Assembly: GCA_020638365.1 (NCBI GenBank)
Contig: JACKIQ010000001.1
Coordinates: 1 to 64,000, forward strand
Origin: Rhodospirillales bacterium
GTDB taxonomy: Bacteria; Pseudomonadota; Alphaproteobacteria; Micavibrionales; Micavibrionaceae
Direction of reading: 5' to 3'
DNA length: 64,000 nt
The translations under genes and the position numbers were made by a program. Numbering within the stretch: position 1 is the stretch's first letter; each line of letters begins with the position of its first letter. Shown here piece by piece: positions 25,981 through 34,843 of the stretch. The notes beneath the pieces were generated by a model. It was not told the DNA's origin. It was given only the letters and a program-made list of their open reading frames with translations, and did not search any database.

Positions 25981-27185
25981 GGTTCGTTACCTTTTTCAAA
26001 GTCCTGATGCGCACGGGTGCGGATCGTCTCGTAAGCCTTCTGTCCCAATGTCTTTCCGGCCTGCGAGATAAAACCGCCGCGACAGATCGTTCCCATAAAT
26101 TCAAGAACGTCGGAGGGGCGCGCCTGCGCTCCCTGGCTTTCCTTTCTGAACTGGCATGTTTCGAGGCTGGTCTGCTCTACGGACACGCCTGCTGAATTCA
26201 TAATGTCCGCCTCGTGCAGAAACAGGGACAGGAGCGCCGTTTTCCGGTTGTCCTTGAGCCTGTTGAAGAGGGTTCCGCTCCCTGCGGCATGCGTTTGATC
26301 CTGCGTGAAATGAAAAGAAGCCGCAGACCGGAGTTGCGTGAGCGGACAGGCCGGGTTGTCCGGGCGTGACGCATCCGTGCAAATCATCATGGTTTCAAGA
26401 ACCGACAGGGACTCCTGATCCATTCCGGCCTGTTCCAGATATGGCCTTGCATACTCGAAGGACCGTCTTTCTAAACGTCCGGGAGAATAAGCCCCGTCCG
26501 GACCGACATTACCCGTTCCGTCATGCCCGAGATCGTGAATACAGGCCGCGATCAGAAGCAGGGCGCACTCCCTGGGAGTGAGAGGATCTTTTTGTTTTTG
26601 GTCAGCGTTATGGGCATCAATAAGGCGCGCGGCGTGAAGCGTGACTTTACGGAAATGAAGATTGTTATGGTACGGTAAGTTATGGACCACTTCCCCCAAA
26701 ACCCCGGCCATCAGAAGCGAGGGAAGCCAATGGGCAGAATCCGTATTTTTGGCATTTTCCTGTTTTTCATAAGCCGTTGCCACCAGAGCCGTGAGCGGAT
26801 ATTTTTCCAGATCGGAATCTTTCACCGGCACGTAAGGCGCTTTGAACAGCATCTCAGAATTTCGCCCGTACCCGAAAAAATCAGTTTCGGCGCTGCCATC
26901 CAGTTTTTTCCATGATTCGAGTACATCCGAAGCGCGTAAGCCCTCTTCCGGAGCTACCGCCCCCGCCGCTTTAACAACCGATCCGAGGCCGTGCAGAACG
27001 CTACGCCACGTCAAACCACGCGATAAATTTTTTTGATCCTGTACATTCAAGAGGGCTTTTCCGGTTAGTATATAAGTTACTGTGAATATAGCACATTTTT
27101 TTACTGGTTTGTTATAAACCCTATTATCTGAAGAAATACTAAAAAATCCGGTAAAAATTGGAATCGGGTTTCTTTTGTTAATCAT
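25950..27185 (-). CDS. Class I-type cyclic nucleotide phosphodiesterase-like protein
   Basis: The catalytic region (about residues 110-405) matches the eukaryotic-type class I cyclic nucleotide phosphodiesterase fold. Y-H-N-N-L-H occurs at 172-177 and H-D-L-G-H-D-G-T-G-N at 217-226; the latter satisfies the class signature H-D-x2-H-x4-N. A later acidic ligand is in L-H-E-A-D-I-M-N, and M-M-I-C-T-D-A-S parallels the family's A-T-D-M-S. These residues would bind two metals and hydrolyse cAMP or cGMP. The start is uncertain: ATG 27185 gives 411 residues, but the first 45 are AT-rich and unlike the rest. TTG 27050, with GGAAAA upstream, gives 366 residues and may be the real start. A general HD hydrolase is the alternative. 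Confidence 0.72.
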   Translation of the reverse strand: MINKRNPIPIFTGFFSISSDNRVYNKPVKKCAIFTVTYILTGKALLNVQDQKNLSRGLTWRSVLHGLGSVVKAAGAVAPEEGLRASDVLESWKKLDGSAETDFFGYGRNSEMLFKAPYVPVKDSDLEKYPLTALVATAYEKQENAKNTDSAHWLPSLLMAGVLGEVVHNLPYHNNLHFRKVTLHAARLIDAHNADQKQKDPLTPRECALLLIAACIHDLGHDGTGNVGPDGAYSPGRLERRSFEYARPYLEQAGMDQESLSVLETMMICTDASRPDNPACPLTQLRSAASFHFTQDQTHAAGSGTLFNRLKDNRKTALLSLFLHEADIMNSAGVSVEQTSLETCQFRKESQGAQARPSDVLEFMGTICRGGFISQAGKTLGQKAYETIRTRAHQDFEKGNEPYTLCGEEEG

Positions 27186-27251
27186 TTGCTTAAGAAGTCG
27201 AATTTGTGCATAACTTCGTGTTCAAAACCGGATCAGCGCAAGGAGCAATCA

Positions 27252-28646
27252 ATGTCGAAAGACTGGACACCGCAATCCTGGAGAGACAAGCCCGTAAAGC
27301 AGCTTCCCGTCTATAAGGACGGGGAGGCTTTAAAGGCCGCCGAACGCGAAATCGCCGCGATGCCGCCGCTCGTCTTCGCGGGGGAGGCGCGCGAACTGAT
27401 GCGCAAGCTCGGGCAGGTTTCCGAGGGAAAAGGGTTTCTTCTTCAGGGTGGCGATTGCGCCGAGAGCTTTGCCGAGTTCAATGCCAATAAAATCCGTGAT
27501 TCCTTTCGCGTTTTGCTGCAAATGGCTGTGGTCCTGACCTATTCCGGCTCCCTGCCCGTCGTGAAGGTCGGGCGGATGGCCGGGCAATACGCCAAGCCGC
27601 GCTCGGACGATATGGAAACAAAAGGCGATGTGAGCCTGCCAAGCTATCGCGGGGACAATATCAACGCGCTCGACTTTACCCCTGAAGCGCGGGAGCCCGA
27701 TCCGCAAAGGATGATCAAAGGGTACAATCAGGCGGCGGCGACTCTGAACCTGCTGCGTGCCTTTGCCTCCGGAGGATATGCCGATCTGAACAAGGTCCAC
27801 CAGTGGAATCTTGGTTTTGTCGAGAACAGCCCTCTGGGTGAGCGTTATCAGGATCTGGCAGACAGGATCGACGATGCACTGCGTTTCATGGCTGCCTGCG
27901 GTATTACTGCGGACAACGTTCCCTCCATCCGGGAGACGAGCTTCTATACGTCACACGAGGCGCTGTTGCTTCCTTACGAGGAAGCGATGACCCGTGTGGA
28001 CAGCCTGACAGGGGAATGGTACGACACGTCGGCGCATTTCCTGTGGATCGGGGCGCGTACCCATCAGGAAGATCATGCCCAAATAGAGTTTGCACGCGGT
28101 GTTAAAAATCCTATTGGACTTAAATGTTCACCGGCGATCAGCCCGGATGAGCTGGTTCGTCTGATTGACGTCCTGAATCCGGAGAATATTCCGGGCCGCC
28201 TGACCTTGATCGCGCGGATGGGATACAAGCAGGTTGAAGAGAAACTGGCTCCGCTTATCCGCAAGGTGAAGGAAGAAGGGCGAGATGTGATCTGGTCGTG
28301 CGATCCGATGCATGGCAATACCATAAAATCCAACAGCGGCTACAAGACCCGGCCGTTCGATCGTATTCTCTCGGAAGTGCGCGGATTTTTTGCGGTTCAC
28401 CGGGCGGAAGGCACGCACCCGGGCGGTATCCATATCGAGATGACCGGACAGGATGTCACCGAGTGCGTGGGCGGCGCGGACGCTATCGGGGATGAAGATC
28501 TCTCCAATCGCTACCATACGCACTGCGATCCTAGGCTGAACGCCAACCAAGCGCTGGAACTGGCGTTCCTGATCTCGGACGAGTTGAAGGCCCTGCGCTT
28601 GCGCAGCCCCAACCTGAGGGCTGTTTCGCCTTCCGCGGCGGAATAA
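27252..28646 (+). CDS. Class II 3-deoxy-7-phosphoheptulonate synthase (DAHP synthase)
   Basis: This enzyme condenses phosphoenolpyruvate and erythrose-4-phosphate in the first step of the shikimate pathway. The 464-residue protein is the class II (plant-like) type. Landmarks are the N-terminal W-x-P-x-S-W-R, Q-G-G-D-C-A-E-S-F with its metal-binding cysteine, V-G-R-M-A-G-Q-Y-A-K-P-R and R-E-T-S-F-Y-T-S-H-E-A. C-D-P-M-H-G-N-T and H-I-E-M-T-G lie near the C-terminus. ATG 27252 has a strong AAGGAG; an ATG-less N-terminal extension is not needed. It is divergent from the phosphodiesterase gene. Confidence 0.95.
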   Translation: MSKDWTPQSWRDKPVKQLPVYKDGEALKAAEREIAAMPPLVFAGEARELMRKLGQVSEGKGFLLQGGDCAESFAEFNANKIRDSFRVLLQMAVVLTYSGSLPVVKVGRMAGQYAKPRSDDMETKGDVSLPSYRGDNINALDFTPEAREPDPQRMIKGYNQAAATLNLLRAFASGGYADLNKVHQWNLGFVENSPLGERYQDLADRIDDALRFMAACGITADNVPSIRETSFYTSHEALLLPYEEAMTRVDSLTGEWYDTSAHFLWIGARTHQEDHAQIEFARGVKNPIGLKCSPAISPDELVRLIDVLNPENIPGRLTLIARMGYKQVEEKLAPLIRKVKEEGRDVIWSCDPMHGNTIKSNSGYKTRPFDRILSEVRGFFAVHRAEGTHPGGIHIEMTGQDVTECVGGADAIGDEDLSNRYHTHCDPRLNANQALELAFLISDELKALRLRSPNLRAVSPSAAE

Positions 28647-28704
28647 CCTTGCGCGGTTGTTGTAAGGTCGATTTACTGTACGGGGTGTCGCAAACGAGGT
28701 TCAG

Positions 28705-30387
28705 ATGACGGGCAGCGCTTCATTACGCATCGGTATCGCGCAAATCAATCCGCTGCTCGGGGATCTTGAGGGGAACGCGGATAAAATATTAAAAGCATGG
28801 ACGCATTTTGAAGATCAAGCCGATCTGATCGTGTTTCCGGAAATGGTGACGTGCGGTTATCCGCCCGAAGATCTCGTCCTCAAGCCTGTTTTTTTAAGCG
28901 AGATCGAGCAGCAGGTGGATACGCTGGTTGCGTGTAGTGCACAATTGAAATCGGCGGCAGTCATTTCTACGCCGTGGATGATCAAGGGGCAGCGCTATAA
29001 TGTCATTCTTCTGATCTCTCAAGGCAAGATCGTCGCCACCGTTCCGAAATACGAACTGCCGAATTACGGAGTCTTTGACGAGCAGCGTTTATTCGTTCCC
29101 GGCCCCCTGCCCGTTCCCATCGAATTCAGGGGCGTCAAGCTGGGGCTGATGACGTGCGAGGATATGTGGTTCGACCGCGTGGCCGGTCACCTTAAAAAGA
29201 ACGGCGCCGAGATTCTCATCGTGCCCAACGGCAGCCCGTTTTCCAAGCACCATCTTTCCCGCAGGCTTTTGCAGGCACGGCGGCGCGTCGAAGAAACGGG
29301 ACTTCCCCTCGTGTATGTCAATCAAGTCGGGGGGCAGGACGAGCTTGTTTTTGACGGCACGTCTTTTGCCCTGAACGTGCGCGGGGAAAAAATTTATCAA
29401 GGGGCTTCCTTTGTCGAGGCGCTGGATATACTGGAGCCGAAGGTCTGGGATTCTGCAGGGGACAGTCTTTCTGTGCTGTCTGAGGCTCATCTGCCCGCTT
29501 CCGGCCCAGAGGACATTTACCGCGCCCTGATGCTTGGCCTGCGTGACTACGTCGGCAAGAACGGGTTTCCGGGCGTTATCCTCGGGCTTTCCGGAGGGAT
29601 CGACAGCGCCTTGTCCGCCGTGATTGCCGCCGATGCTCTCGGCCCGGAGCGCGTGCGGTGTGTGATGATGCCCTCGCGCTATACGTCGCAGGAGAGTCTT
29701 GATGACGCAGTTGCCGTGGCTACACGGCTCGGTACGCGGCTGGATGACATTTCTATCGAAAATCCTTTTGGCGCTTTTGATACTCTTCTTGCGCCTTATT
29801 TCGATGAGAAAACCCCTGCTATCACTTACGAGAATATTCAGCCGCGCTTGCGCGGATTGATCCTGATGGCCCTCTCGAACGCGACGGGCTCTATGGTGCT
29901 TTCAACCGGAAACAAGTCTGAAATGGCCGTTGGATATGCCACGCTTTACGGCGACATGTGCGGCGGGTTTAATGTCCTTAAGGATCTTTACAAGACGGAG
30001 GTTTATGCGCTCTCCTGCTGGCGGAATGCGCATATTCCCGCAGGCTCCCGGGCCGGAGGCGTTCTAGATGTCATTCCTGAGAACGTGCTCGCCAAGGCGC
30101 CAACCGCCGAGCTTAAGAACAACCAGACCGATCAGGATACCCTGCCCCCTTATTCAGAGCTGGATGCCATTCTTGAAGGGCTGATTGAGCACGAGAAAGG
30201 CGTCGAGGAGCTGGTTGCCGCCGGATATGGACGGGAAACGGTCCTCCGGATCTGGAAAATGCTGGACCGGGCAGAATATAAGCGCCGCCAGGCCCCGCCG
30301 GGGGTCAAGATTACCTCCCGCGCCTTTGGCCGGGACCGCCGCTACCCCATAACCAACCATTTCCTGAATATCATTGAAAAAGCGTGA
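28705..30387 (+). CDS. nadE: Glutamine-dependent NAD+ synthetase
   Basis: NadE amidates nicotinic acid adenine dinucleotide to NAD+ using ATP and glutamine. The 560 residues contain an N-terminal nitrilase-type glutaminase with its Glu-Lys-Cys triad (F-P-E-M-V-T, P-K-Y-E-L-P, M-T-C-E-D-M-W). The C-terminal NAD synthetase domain has the PP-loop L-G-L-S-G-G-I-D-S-A-L-S and S-T-G-N-K-S-E-M-A-V-G-Y. The two-domain architecture means ammonia is channelled from glutamine. gltX follows 47 nt later on the same strand. Confidence 0.96.
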   Translation: MTGSASLRIGIAQINPLLGDLEGNADKILKAWTHFEDQADLIVFPEMVTCGYPPEDLVLKPVFLSEIEQQVDTLVACSAQLKSAAVISTPWMIKGQRYNVILLISQGKIVATVPKYELPNYGVFDEQRLFVPGPLPVPIEFRGVKLGLMTCEDMWFDRVAGHLKKNGAEILIVPNGSPFSKHHLSRRLLQARRRVEETGLPLVYVNQVGGQDELVFDGTSFALNVRGEKIYQGASFVEALDILEPKVWDSAGDSLSVLSEAHLPASGPEDIYRALMLGLRDYVGKNGFPGVILGLSGGIDSALSAVIAADALGPERVRCVMMPSRYTSQESLDDAVAVATRLGTRLDDISIENPFGAFDTLLAPYFDEKTPAITYENIQPRLRGLILMALSNATGSMVLSTGNKSEMAVGYATLYGDMCGGFNVLKDLYKTEVYALSCWRNAHIPAGSRAGGVLDVIPENVLAKAPTAELKNNQTDQDTLPPYSELDAILEGLIEHEKGVEELVAAGYGRETVLRIWKMLDRAEYKRRQAPPGVKITSRAFGRDRRYPITNHFLNIIEKA

Positions 30388-30434
30388 TTTTCCGGCTATT
30401 CAAGTAACTCACGCGGACTTAAGAAAGAACAAAA

Positions 30435-31769
30435 ATGAGCGTTAAAGTCAGATTTGCCCCTTCACCCACGGGGATGATGCATATCGGGAATGCCCGTACG
30501 GCCCTGATTACATGGCTGTATGCGCGTTCCAAGGGCGGGCATTTTCTTCTGCGGATTGACGATACGGACCTTGAGCGTTCGAAAAAAGAATATGAAGACG
30601 CGATCGAGGAAGGCCTGAGATGGCTGGGCATGGACTGGGATGAAAAGGCCCGGCAGCGCGACCGCCTCGATTATTACGAGACTAAGATTCAGAAGCTTAA
30701 AGATTCCGGGCGGCTTTATGCCTGTTACGAAACACCGGAAGAGCTGGAACTGAAGCGCAAGGGGCAACTTGCACGCAAGATGCCGCCGCTTTATGACCGC
30801 GAGGCTTTGAAGCTGACCGACGAGCAAAGGAACGCTTATGAAACACAGGGACGCAAACCGCACTGGCGTTTCAAGATGGATTACAAGCCTATCACATGGG
30901 ATGACGAGGTGCGCGGGCCGGTGCATTTCGAAGGGGCGGATATGTCGGATCCCGTTTTGATCCGTGAGGATGGCAGTCCGCTTTATCACTTGTGTTCCGT
31001 TATTGACGATATTGATTACGGCATTACGCATGTTGTGCGTGGGGAAGATCACGTTACCAACACGGCGATGCATGTGCAGATGTTTGAAGCGCTGGGTGCG
31101 AAAGCTCCGGGGTTTGCCCACCTGCCCCTGCTTTCGGATGCTCAGGGAGGAAAACTCTCCAAGCGTTTAGGGGCGCTCAATTTGCGTGAGCTGCGCGATC
31201 AGGAAGGGCTGGAAGCCATGTCCGTGGTTAGCCTCATGGCGCGGCTTGGCACGTCCGATCCGATCGAGCCGTTCACGGACATCAAAGACGTCATCGCGCA
31301 TTTCGATATTTCGAAATTCGGACGCGGTACGCCGAAGTTCGATCAGGACGAACTGGTTCGGCTGAATGCGAAAATCCTGCATCATATGTCGTACGCTCAG
31401 ATCAAGCCGCGGCTGGAACAGATCGGGCTTGCCGACATGGACGAGTCGTTCTGGGACATTGTACGTCCGAATCTTGAAAAGCTTGAAGATGCGCGCGAAT
31501 GGTGGCGGGTGGCCAATGGGCCTGTCGAGCCGGTGATCGAGGAAGCGGATTTTATCGCCGAAGCTGCAAAGCTGCTGCCCGGAGAGCCGTGGACGCGCGA
31601 GACATGGGGCGTGTGGGTTGACGCCGTGAAGACGCAGACAGGGCGCAAGGGAAAGCCGCTGTTTATGCCGTTGCGTAAAGCTCTGACCGGGATGGATCAC
31701 GGGCCGGAACTGGCCGACCTTCTGTTGCTGATTGGGCCGGAGAAGGCCAAGCGGCGGTTAAAAGCGTAA
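30435..31769 (+). CDS. gltX: Glutamyl-tRNA synthetase
   Basis: This is a class I aminoacyl-tRNA synthetase charging tRNA-Glu. The 444-residue protein has the HIGH-type signature in P-S-P-T-G-M-M-H-I-G-N-A-R-T-A-L and a KMSKS-type K-L-S-K-R-L-G. Between them is R-I-D-D-T-D-L-E-R-S and the glutamate-pocket H-V-V-R-G-E-D-H. Many alphaproteobacteria have two GltX paralogues, one sometimes charging tRNA-Gln for later amidation; this window shows only one, so its exact specificity is open. A bidirectional terminator follows. Confidence 0.95.
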   Translation: MSVKVRFAPSPTGMMHIGNARTALITWLYARSKGGHFLLRIDDTDLERSKKEYEDAIEEGLRWLGMDWDEKARQRDRLDYYETKIQKLKDSGRLYACYETPEELELKRKGQLARKMPPLYDREALKLTDEQRNAYETQGRKPHWRFKMDYKPITWDDEVRGPVHFEGADMSDPVLIREDGSPLYHLCSVIDDIDYGITHVVRGEDHVTNTAMHVQMFEALGAKAPGFAHLPLLSDAQGGKLSKRLGALNLRELRDQEGLEAMSVVSLMARLGTSDPIEPFTDIKDVIAHFDISKFGRGTPKFDQDELVRLNAKILHHMSYAQIKPRLEQIGLADMDESFWDIVRPNLEKLEDAREWWRVANGPVEPVIEEADFIAEAAKLLPGEPWTRETWGVWVDAVKTQTGRKGKPLFMPLRKALTGMDHGPELADLLLLIGPEKAKRRLKA

Positions 31770-31782
31770 ACTCCATAAAATT

Positions 31783-31813
31783 AAAAGGCCGGGGTTTGGT
31801 CCCGGCCCTTTTT
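31783..31813. terminator. Bidirectional intrinsic terminator
   Basis: GGCCGGG (31787-31793) pairs with CCCGGCC (31801-31807) around a 7-nt loop. TTTTT follows on the plus strand, and AAAA before the stem gives TTTT on the minus strand. It separates the convergent gltX and YegP-like genes. Confidence 0.8.
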
Positions 31814-31836
31814 AATTTCCACAAAGGGATCAGACC

Positions 31837-32190
31837 TTACGCAGCGGCGGCGCTGTCTTCGGACTTGTCCTTGACGTCCGTGGACGGGCCGTTCTTTTGC
31901 ACGGAGGCGATGCCGTTATCGCGGGCGGCTTCGGATTCGTACATTTCGCTGCGGCCGATTTCCTGCCCGTTTGCAGCCTTCAGGATGAAGTACGGCTTGC
32001 CGTTGGAGGCGTTGCGGCGCTCAAAGCGGGCCTCATCCGCACTATTCTTCTGCACGGAGGATATGCCGTTTTCGCAGGCGGCCTTCGTTTTATAAAGCTC
32101 GCTGCTTAGAATGATTTCGTGGTTCCCGGCTTTCAGGTTGAAATGGAACTGTCCATCCTTGGCTTTCTTGATCTCGTAGTATCCGGCCAT
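31837..32190 (-). CDS. YegP-family protein with two DUF1508 repeats
   Basis: This 117-residue cytosolic protein is made of two tandem DUF1508 units of about 48 residues. The first carries G-Q-F-H-F-N-L-K-A-G-N and the second K-P-Y-F-I-L-K-A-A-N-G-Q, each ending in a N-G-I-x-S-V-Q-K-N type motif. The C-terminal tail is acidic and alanine-rich. ATG 32190 is selected because GAGGAG is positioned before it. The family is common and often linked to stress, but its activity is unknown. No operon partner is evident. Confidence 0.88.
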   Translation of the reverse strand: MAGYYEIKKAKDGQFHFNLKAGNHEIILSSELYKTKAACENGISSVQKNSADEARFERRNASNGKPYFILKAANGQEIGRSEMYESEAARDNGIASVQKNGPSTDVKDKSEDSAAAA

Positions 32191-32280
32191 GTCTTTCTCC
32201 TCTTTCGTTGAACAATAAGTGTTTTTAACAAAGCGCATTCGCGCAACAGTTTGCAAGGAAAAACCGAGTTTTACAGCGCT

Positions 32281-34155
32281 TTATTGCTTTTCGCACCAGA
32301 AGGCATACATGGCCGCGAAAGTGTCGGGGTTTTCTTCCTCGTATGCGTTCCAGAGATCGAGATCGGTCATGGATTCATCGCGTCCCATAGTGAAGAGCCG
32401 GTAGCGGTTGAATGTGTTGTTATCGAGGTTGAAGCCGAGGAACTTGAGCTTATAACGCTCCAAAATATCCTTGATCTGCAGCAGATCAAACTGGTGCTCC
32501 TGCACATGGAAAATCAGATCGCGGCACATGGGCAAGGAAAAATAATCGTATGATTTCCGGAAAAATTCCCGTTTATCCTTGTTCATATACTGACCGATAT
32601 TCCTGCGAAATTCACGGATAGACCGCGTGTCATTGCCGATATTCTTATCGGCTATGATGCGTCTTGCCTCAATAACCGAGAGGCGCGCAAGGCGACTGTA
32701 AAGGGCGATCCGCAGCAAGCCTCCTGGCCTGAGAAGATCCAGCAGGACCTGTAAACCCTTTTCAGGTTCCTTCATATGGTGAAGAACGCCGGAGCTTGTG
32801 ATGTAATCAAAGGTCTGGTTGATCGACCGGAGCTCGTTGATGTCCGCCTGACGGAAGGTAATATTTGTTACACCGAGTTGCTTTGCGCGCATCATAGCGT
32901 AAGAGAGGCTTGTGCGGCTCAGATCCACGGCGAGGATATCCGCATCCGGCAAGCCGAACGCCAGTTCCATGGCTTCCTTGCCGGTTCCGGTTCCCGCAAT
33001 CAGGATTTTAGCCTTCTTAGCGACGAAACGGCCCTCGATGTTCGGGTTATAAATATCGCGGTAGGGAACTTCCCATCGGGGATAGGGGAATTCCTCGTAT
33101 TGTTCCTGCACCGCTGCTGAAACCTCGTCCTGTATAGGTGTTATCGCGATTATTTCTTTTTTGAATTTTTCCTGAAGCAGATAATCTTCGATCTGGGATT
33201 TTGGGATTTGCGAGACATGATCGCCGCCGGGAAGATTTTCCGCTATCGCCCGTGCGTTTTTCAGCTTGTAGACGTAATTATAGCACCCATAAAGGGCCAG
33301 AGCGGACAAGTCAGGCGTGTCAGTCGATTCAAGCTGCCGCTTCAACGTTTCCAGGAGTTTTGACTCCTCTGCCGCCTCAAAGAAGATATAGTCGGTAAAA
33401 AACGCATACCGCGAAATGGCGCAATGGAGAAATTCTATGTCCTGCTCGTCAGGGAAAATCTTTTTTCCGCCCATGTACATTTCGAGCATGTAGCGGCGAA
33501 GGTAGCATATCCATTTCTCGAAACTGTCCAGACCGACGATAAAGCGCCCCAAACCATACAAGAAAAAGGGGTCAAGCACGGTATCAAGATTTTTTGCGGC
33601 CTTCAGGCGCTTTTTAAACTCATCGTACGTAGCATTATTGGAGTGTGCCAAAAGCTGCGAGAACTTCTTGTCGTTTTTGAGAATACTGTACCAAGAGAAC
33701 CCAAACACCCAGAAATTCAGATCCGGTGATTCAAGGCACGCCGTCAGAAGCCCCTTAAAGTTCGGGTTAGTGTTCTCGTATTCCATGGCCGCAGTCAGAT
33801 CAATCAGCTTTTGAGCGTTTTCAAGATTGCTCAAATCATAGGCCACGGCCTGAGAATAATTTTCCAGCGCCTGCATGAATTCACGGCTTTCAAACTGGAT
33901 ATCTCCGAGTTTCCGGTACGCTTCGACAAAGGAGGGATCGTGTTTTATGGCCGATTTCAGGGCTGCGGATGCCTTGGATAAATCGCCCTTTTCATAGGCG
34001 GCGCATCCGAGACCGTAAAAACCTTCCTTGTCCGCATTTTCATGCAAAGCACTCTCGAATGTCTTGATCGCTTTTTCATAGTTTCCGTCGTCGAAAAACG
34101 ACCACGCTTTTTCGAACGGCGTTCCTGCAGCTCTCTTTTTAGCCGGAAGTGTCAT
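32281..34155 (-). CDS. TPR-repeat protein fused to a SAM-dependent methyltransferase
   Basis: This 624-residue cytosolic protein has an N-terminal tetratricopeptide region (residues about 15-115; G-L-G-C-A-A-Y-E-K-G-D, Y-R-K-L-G-D-I-Q-F). A middle helical region of unknown fold follows. A class I methyltransferase domain lies from about residue 360: I-L-I-A-G-T-G-T-G-K-E-A with I-L-A-V-D-L-S, and a V-L-H-H-M-K-E-P post-motif. The last 100 residues are a helical extension. Similar proteins occur in several proteobacteria; the methyl acceptor is unknown. No co-directional neighbour lies within operon distance, so it is probably single. Confidence 0.85.
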   Translation of the reverse strand: MTLPAKKRAAGTPFEKAWSFFDDGNYEKAIKTFESALHENADKEGFYGLGCAAYEKGDLSKASAALKSAIKHDPSFVEAYRKLGDIQFESREFMQALENYSQAVAYDLSNLENAQKLIDLTAAMEYENTNPNFKGLLTACLESPDLNFWVFGFSWYSILKNDKKFSQLLAHSNNATYDEFKKRLKAAKNLDTVLDPFFLYGLGRFIVGLDSFEKWICYLRRYMLEMYMGGKKIFPDEQDIEFLHCAISRYAFFTDYIFFEAAEESKLLETLKRQLESTDTPDLSALALYGCYNYVYKLKNARAIAENLPGGDHVSQIPKSQIEDYLLQEKFKKEIIAITPIQDEVSAAVQEQYEEFPYPRWEVPYRDIYNPNIEGRFVAKKAKILIAGTGTGKEAMELAFGLPDADILAVDLSRTSLSYAMMRAKQLGVTNITFRQADINELRSINQTFDYITSSGVLHHMKEPEKGLQVLLDLLRPGGLLRIALYSRLARLSVIEARRIIADKNIGNDTRSIREFRRNIGQYMNKDKREFFRKSYDYFSLPMCRDLIFHVQEHQFDLLQIKDILERYKLKFLGFNLDNNTFNRYRLFTMGRDESMTDLDLWNAYEEENPDTFAAMYAFWCEKQ

Positions 34156-34341
34156 GGTGCCTCACTTTTTCGCCTTTTCCGCCGCGAGTTTAGCACTGTT
34201 TTTCCGGCCGTATCAACAATGGAAAGCGGCTTGATTATGAGGATTTTGCGTTTTTCAGAAACGCCTGTTCGAAACAAAAAACTCTCGAACAGGGTTAAAA
34301 TTGAAGGCGATCGAGTCTCAAAGAGCATGATCATGGAATTT

Positions 34342-34426
34342 GATCCCCTTTTTATTGTTCCTGGGGATCTGTGGGCTTGAATATTGCCGCTAGAGATTCC
34401 TAAGAGATTTCTGCGGGGAACAATAA
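34342..34426. repeat. Nested inverted repeats in intergenic DNA
   Basis: GATCCCC (34342-34348) pairs with GGGGATC (34363-34369). TTATTGTTCC (34352-34361), lying in that loop, also pairs perfectly with GGAACAATAA (34417-34426). The two pairings compete for the same stretch. The region lies between the TPR-methyltransferase start and the ArsR-type gene's stop. It is unclear whether it acts as RNA structure or as protein-binding DNA. Confidence 0.5.
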
Positions 34427-34440
34427 TTAAAACCCTGAAG

Positions 34441-34755
34441 TTAAGAGGAACAAAAATCCGAGCCCGCGCAGAAGAGTTCATGCATTTTTTCAATCAGTTC
34501 GCGGATCTCGGGGGAGGATATCCGATAGTAGACGAACTGCCCTTCCTTACGGGCTTCCACGTAATTCTTATCGCGGAGCCATTTAAGATACTGTGAGACT
34601 TGCGATTGACTTGCGAGTCCCTTTTCCTGTTCGAAAATCTGACCAGCGGACATTTCCTTATTCTCTATGAGGTTGCAAAGGATGCTGAGACGAACCGGAT
34701 GGTTCAGTGTTTTCAGAACGTCCAAAGCGCCTTTCATTTCTTCATGTTTCGCCAT
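34441..34755 (-). CDS. ArsR-family repressor, BigR/SqrR-like
   Basis: This 104-residue winged-helix repressor has the core L-N-H-P-V-R-L-S-I-L-C, then Q-S-Q-V-S-Q-Y-L-K-W-L-R as recognition helix and V-Y-Y-R-I as wing. Cysteines are at 27 (in S-I-L-C-N), 96 (in E-L-F-C) and 102. The first two match the positions used by BigR/SqrR-type sensors, which form a sulfur-linked pair when exposed to sulfane sulfur and release DNA. It is divergent from the sulfide operon, with a palindrome in between. It could respond to another thiol-reactive signal, but the neighbourhood favours sulfide. Confidence 0.82.
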   Translation of the reverse strand: MAKHEEMKGALDVLKTLNHPVRLSILCNLIENKEMSAGQIFEQEKGLASQSQVSQYLKWLRDKNYVEARKEGQFVYYRISSPEIRELIEKMHELFCAGSDFCSS

Positions 34756-34780
34756 TTTCTCAGTCCAACACTTTTCTTTA

Positions 34781-34825
34781 TTGACAATTATATTAAAATA
34801 ATTTAATTTATTATATTATAAATTA
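34781..34825 (+). promoter_or_regulatory. Promoter and palindromic operator of the sulfide operon
   Basis: A consensus -35 TTGACA is at 34781-34786. A 22-bp palindrome with perfect 8-nt arms, TAATTTAT (34804-34811) and ATAAATTA (34818-34825), lies where the -10 element is expected. Binding of the adjacent ArsR-type repressor there would block transcription. The surrounding 60 bp is nearly pure A+T. The operator role is inferred from position and symmetry. Confidence 0.6.
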
Positions 34826-34843
34826 TATATGAGGAATCCGTCA

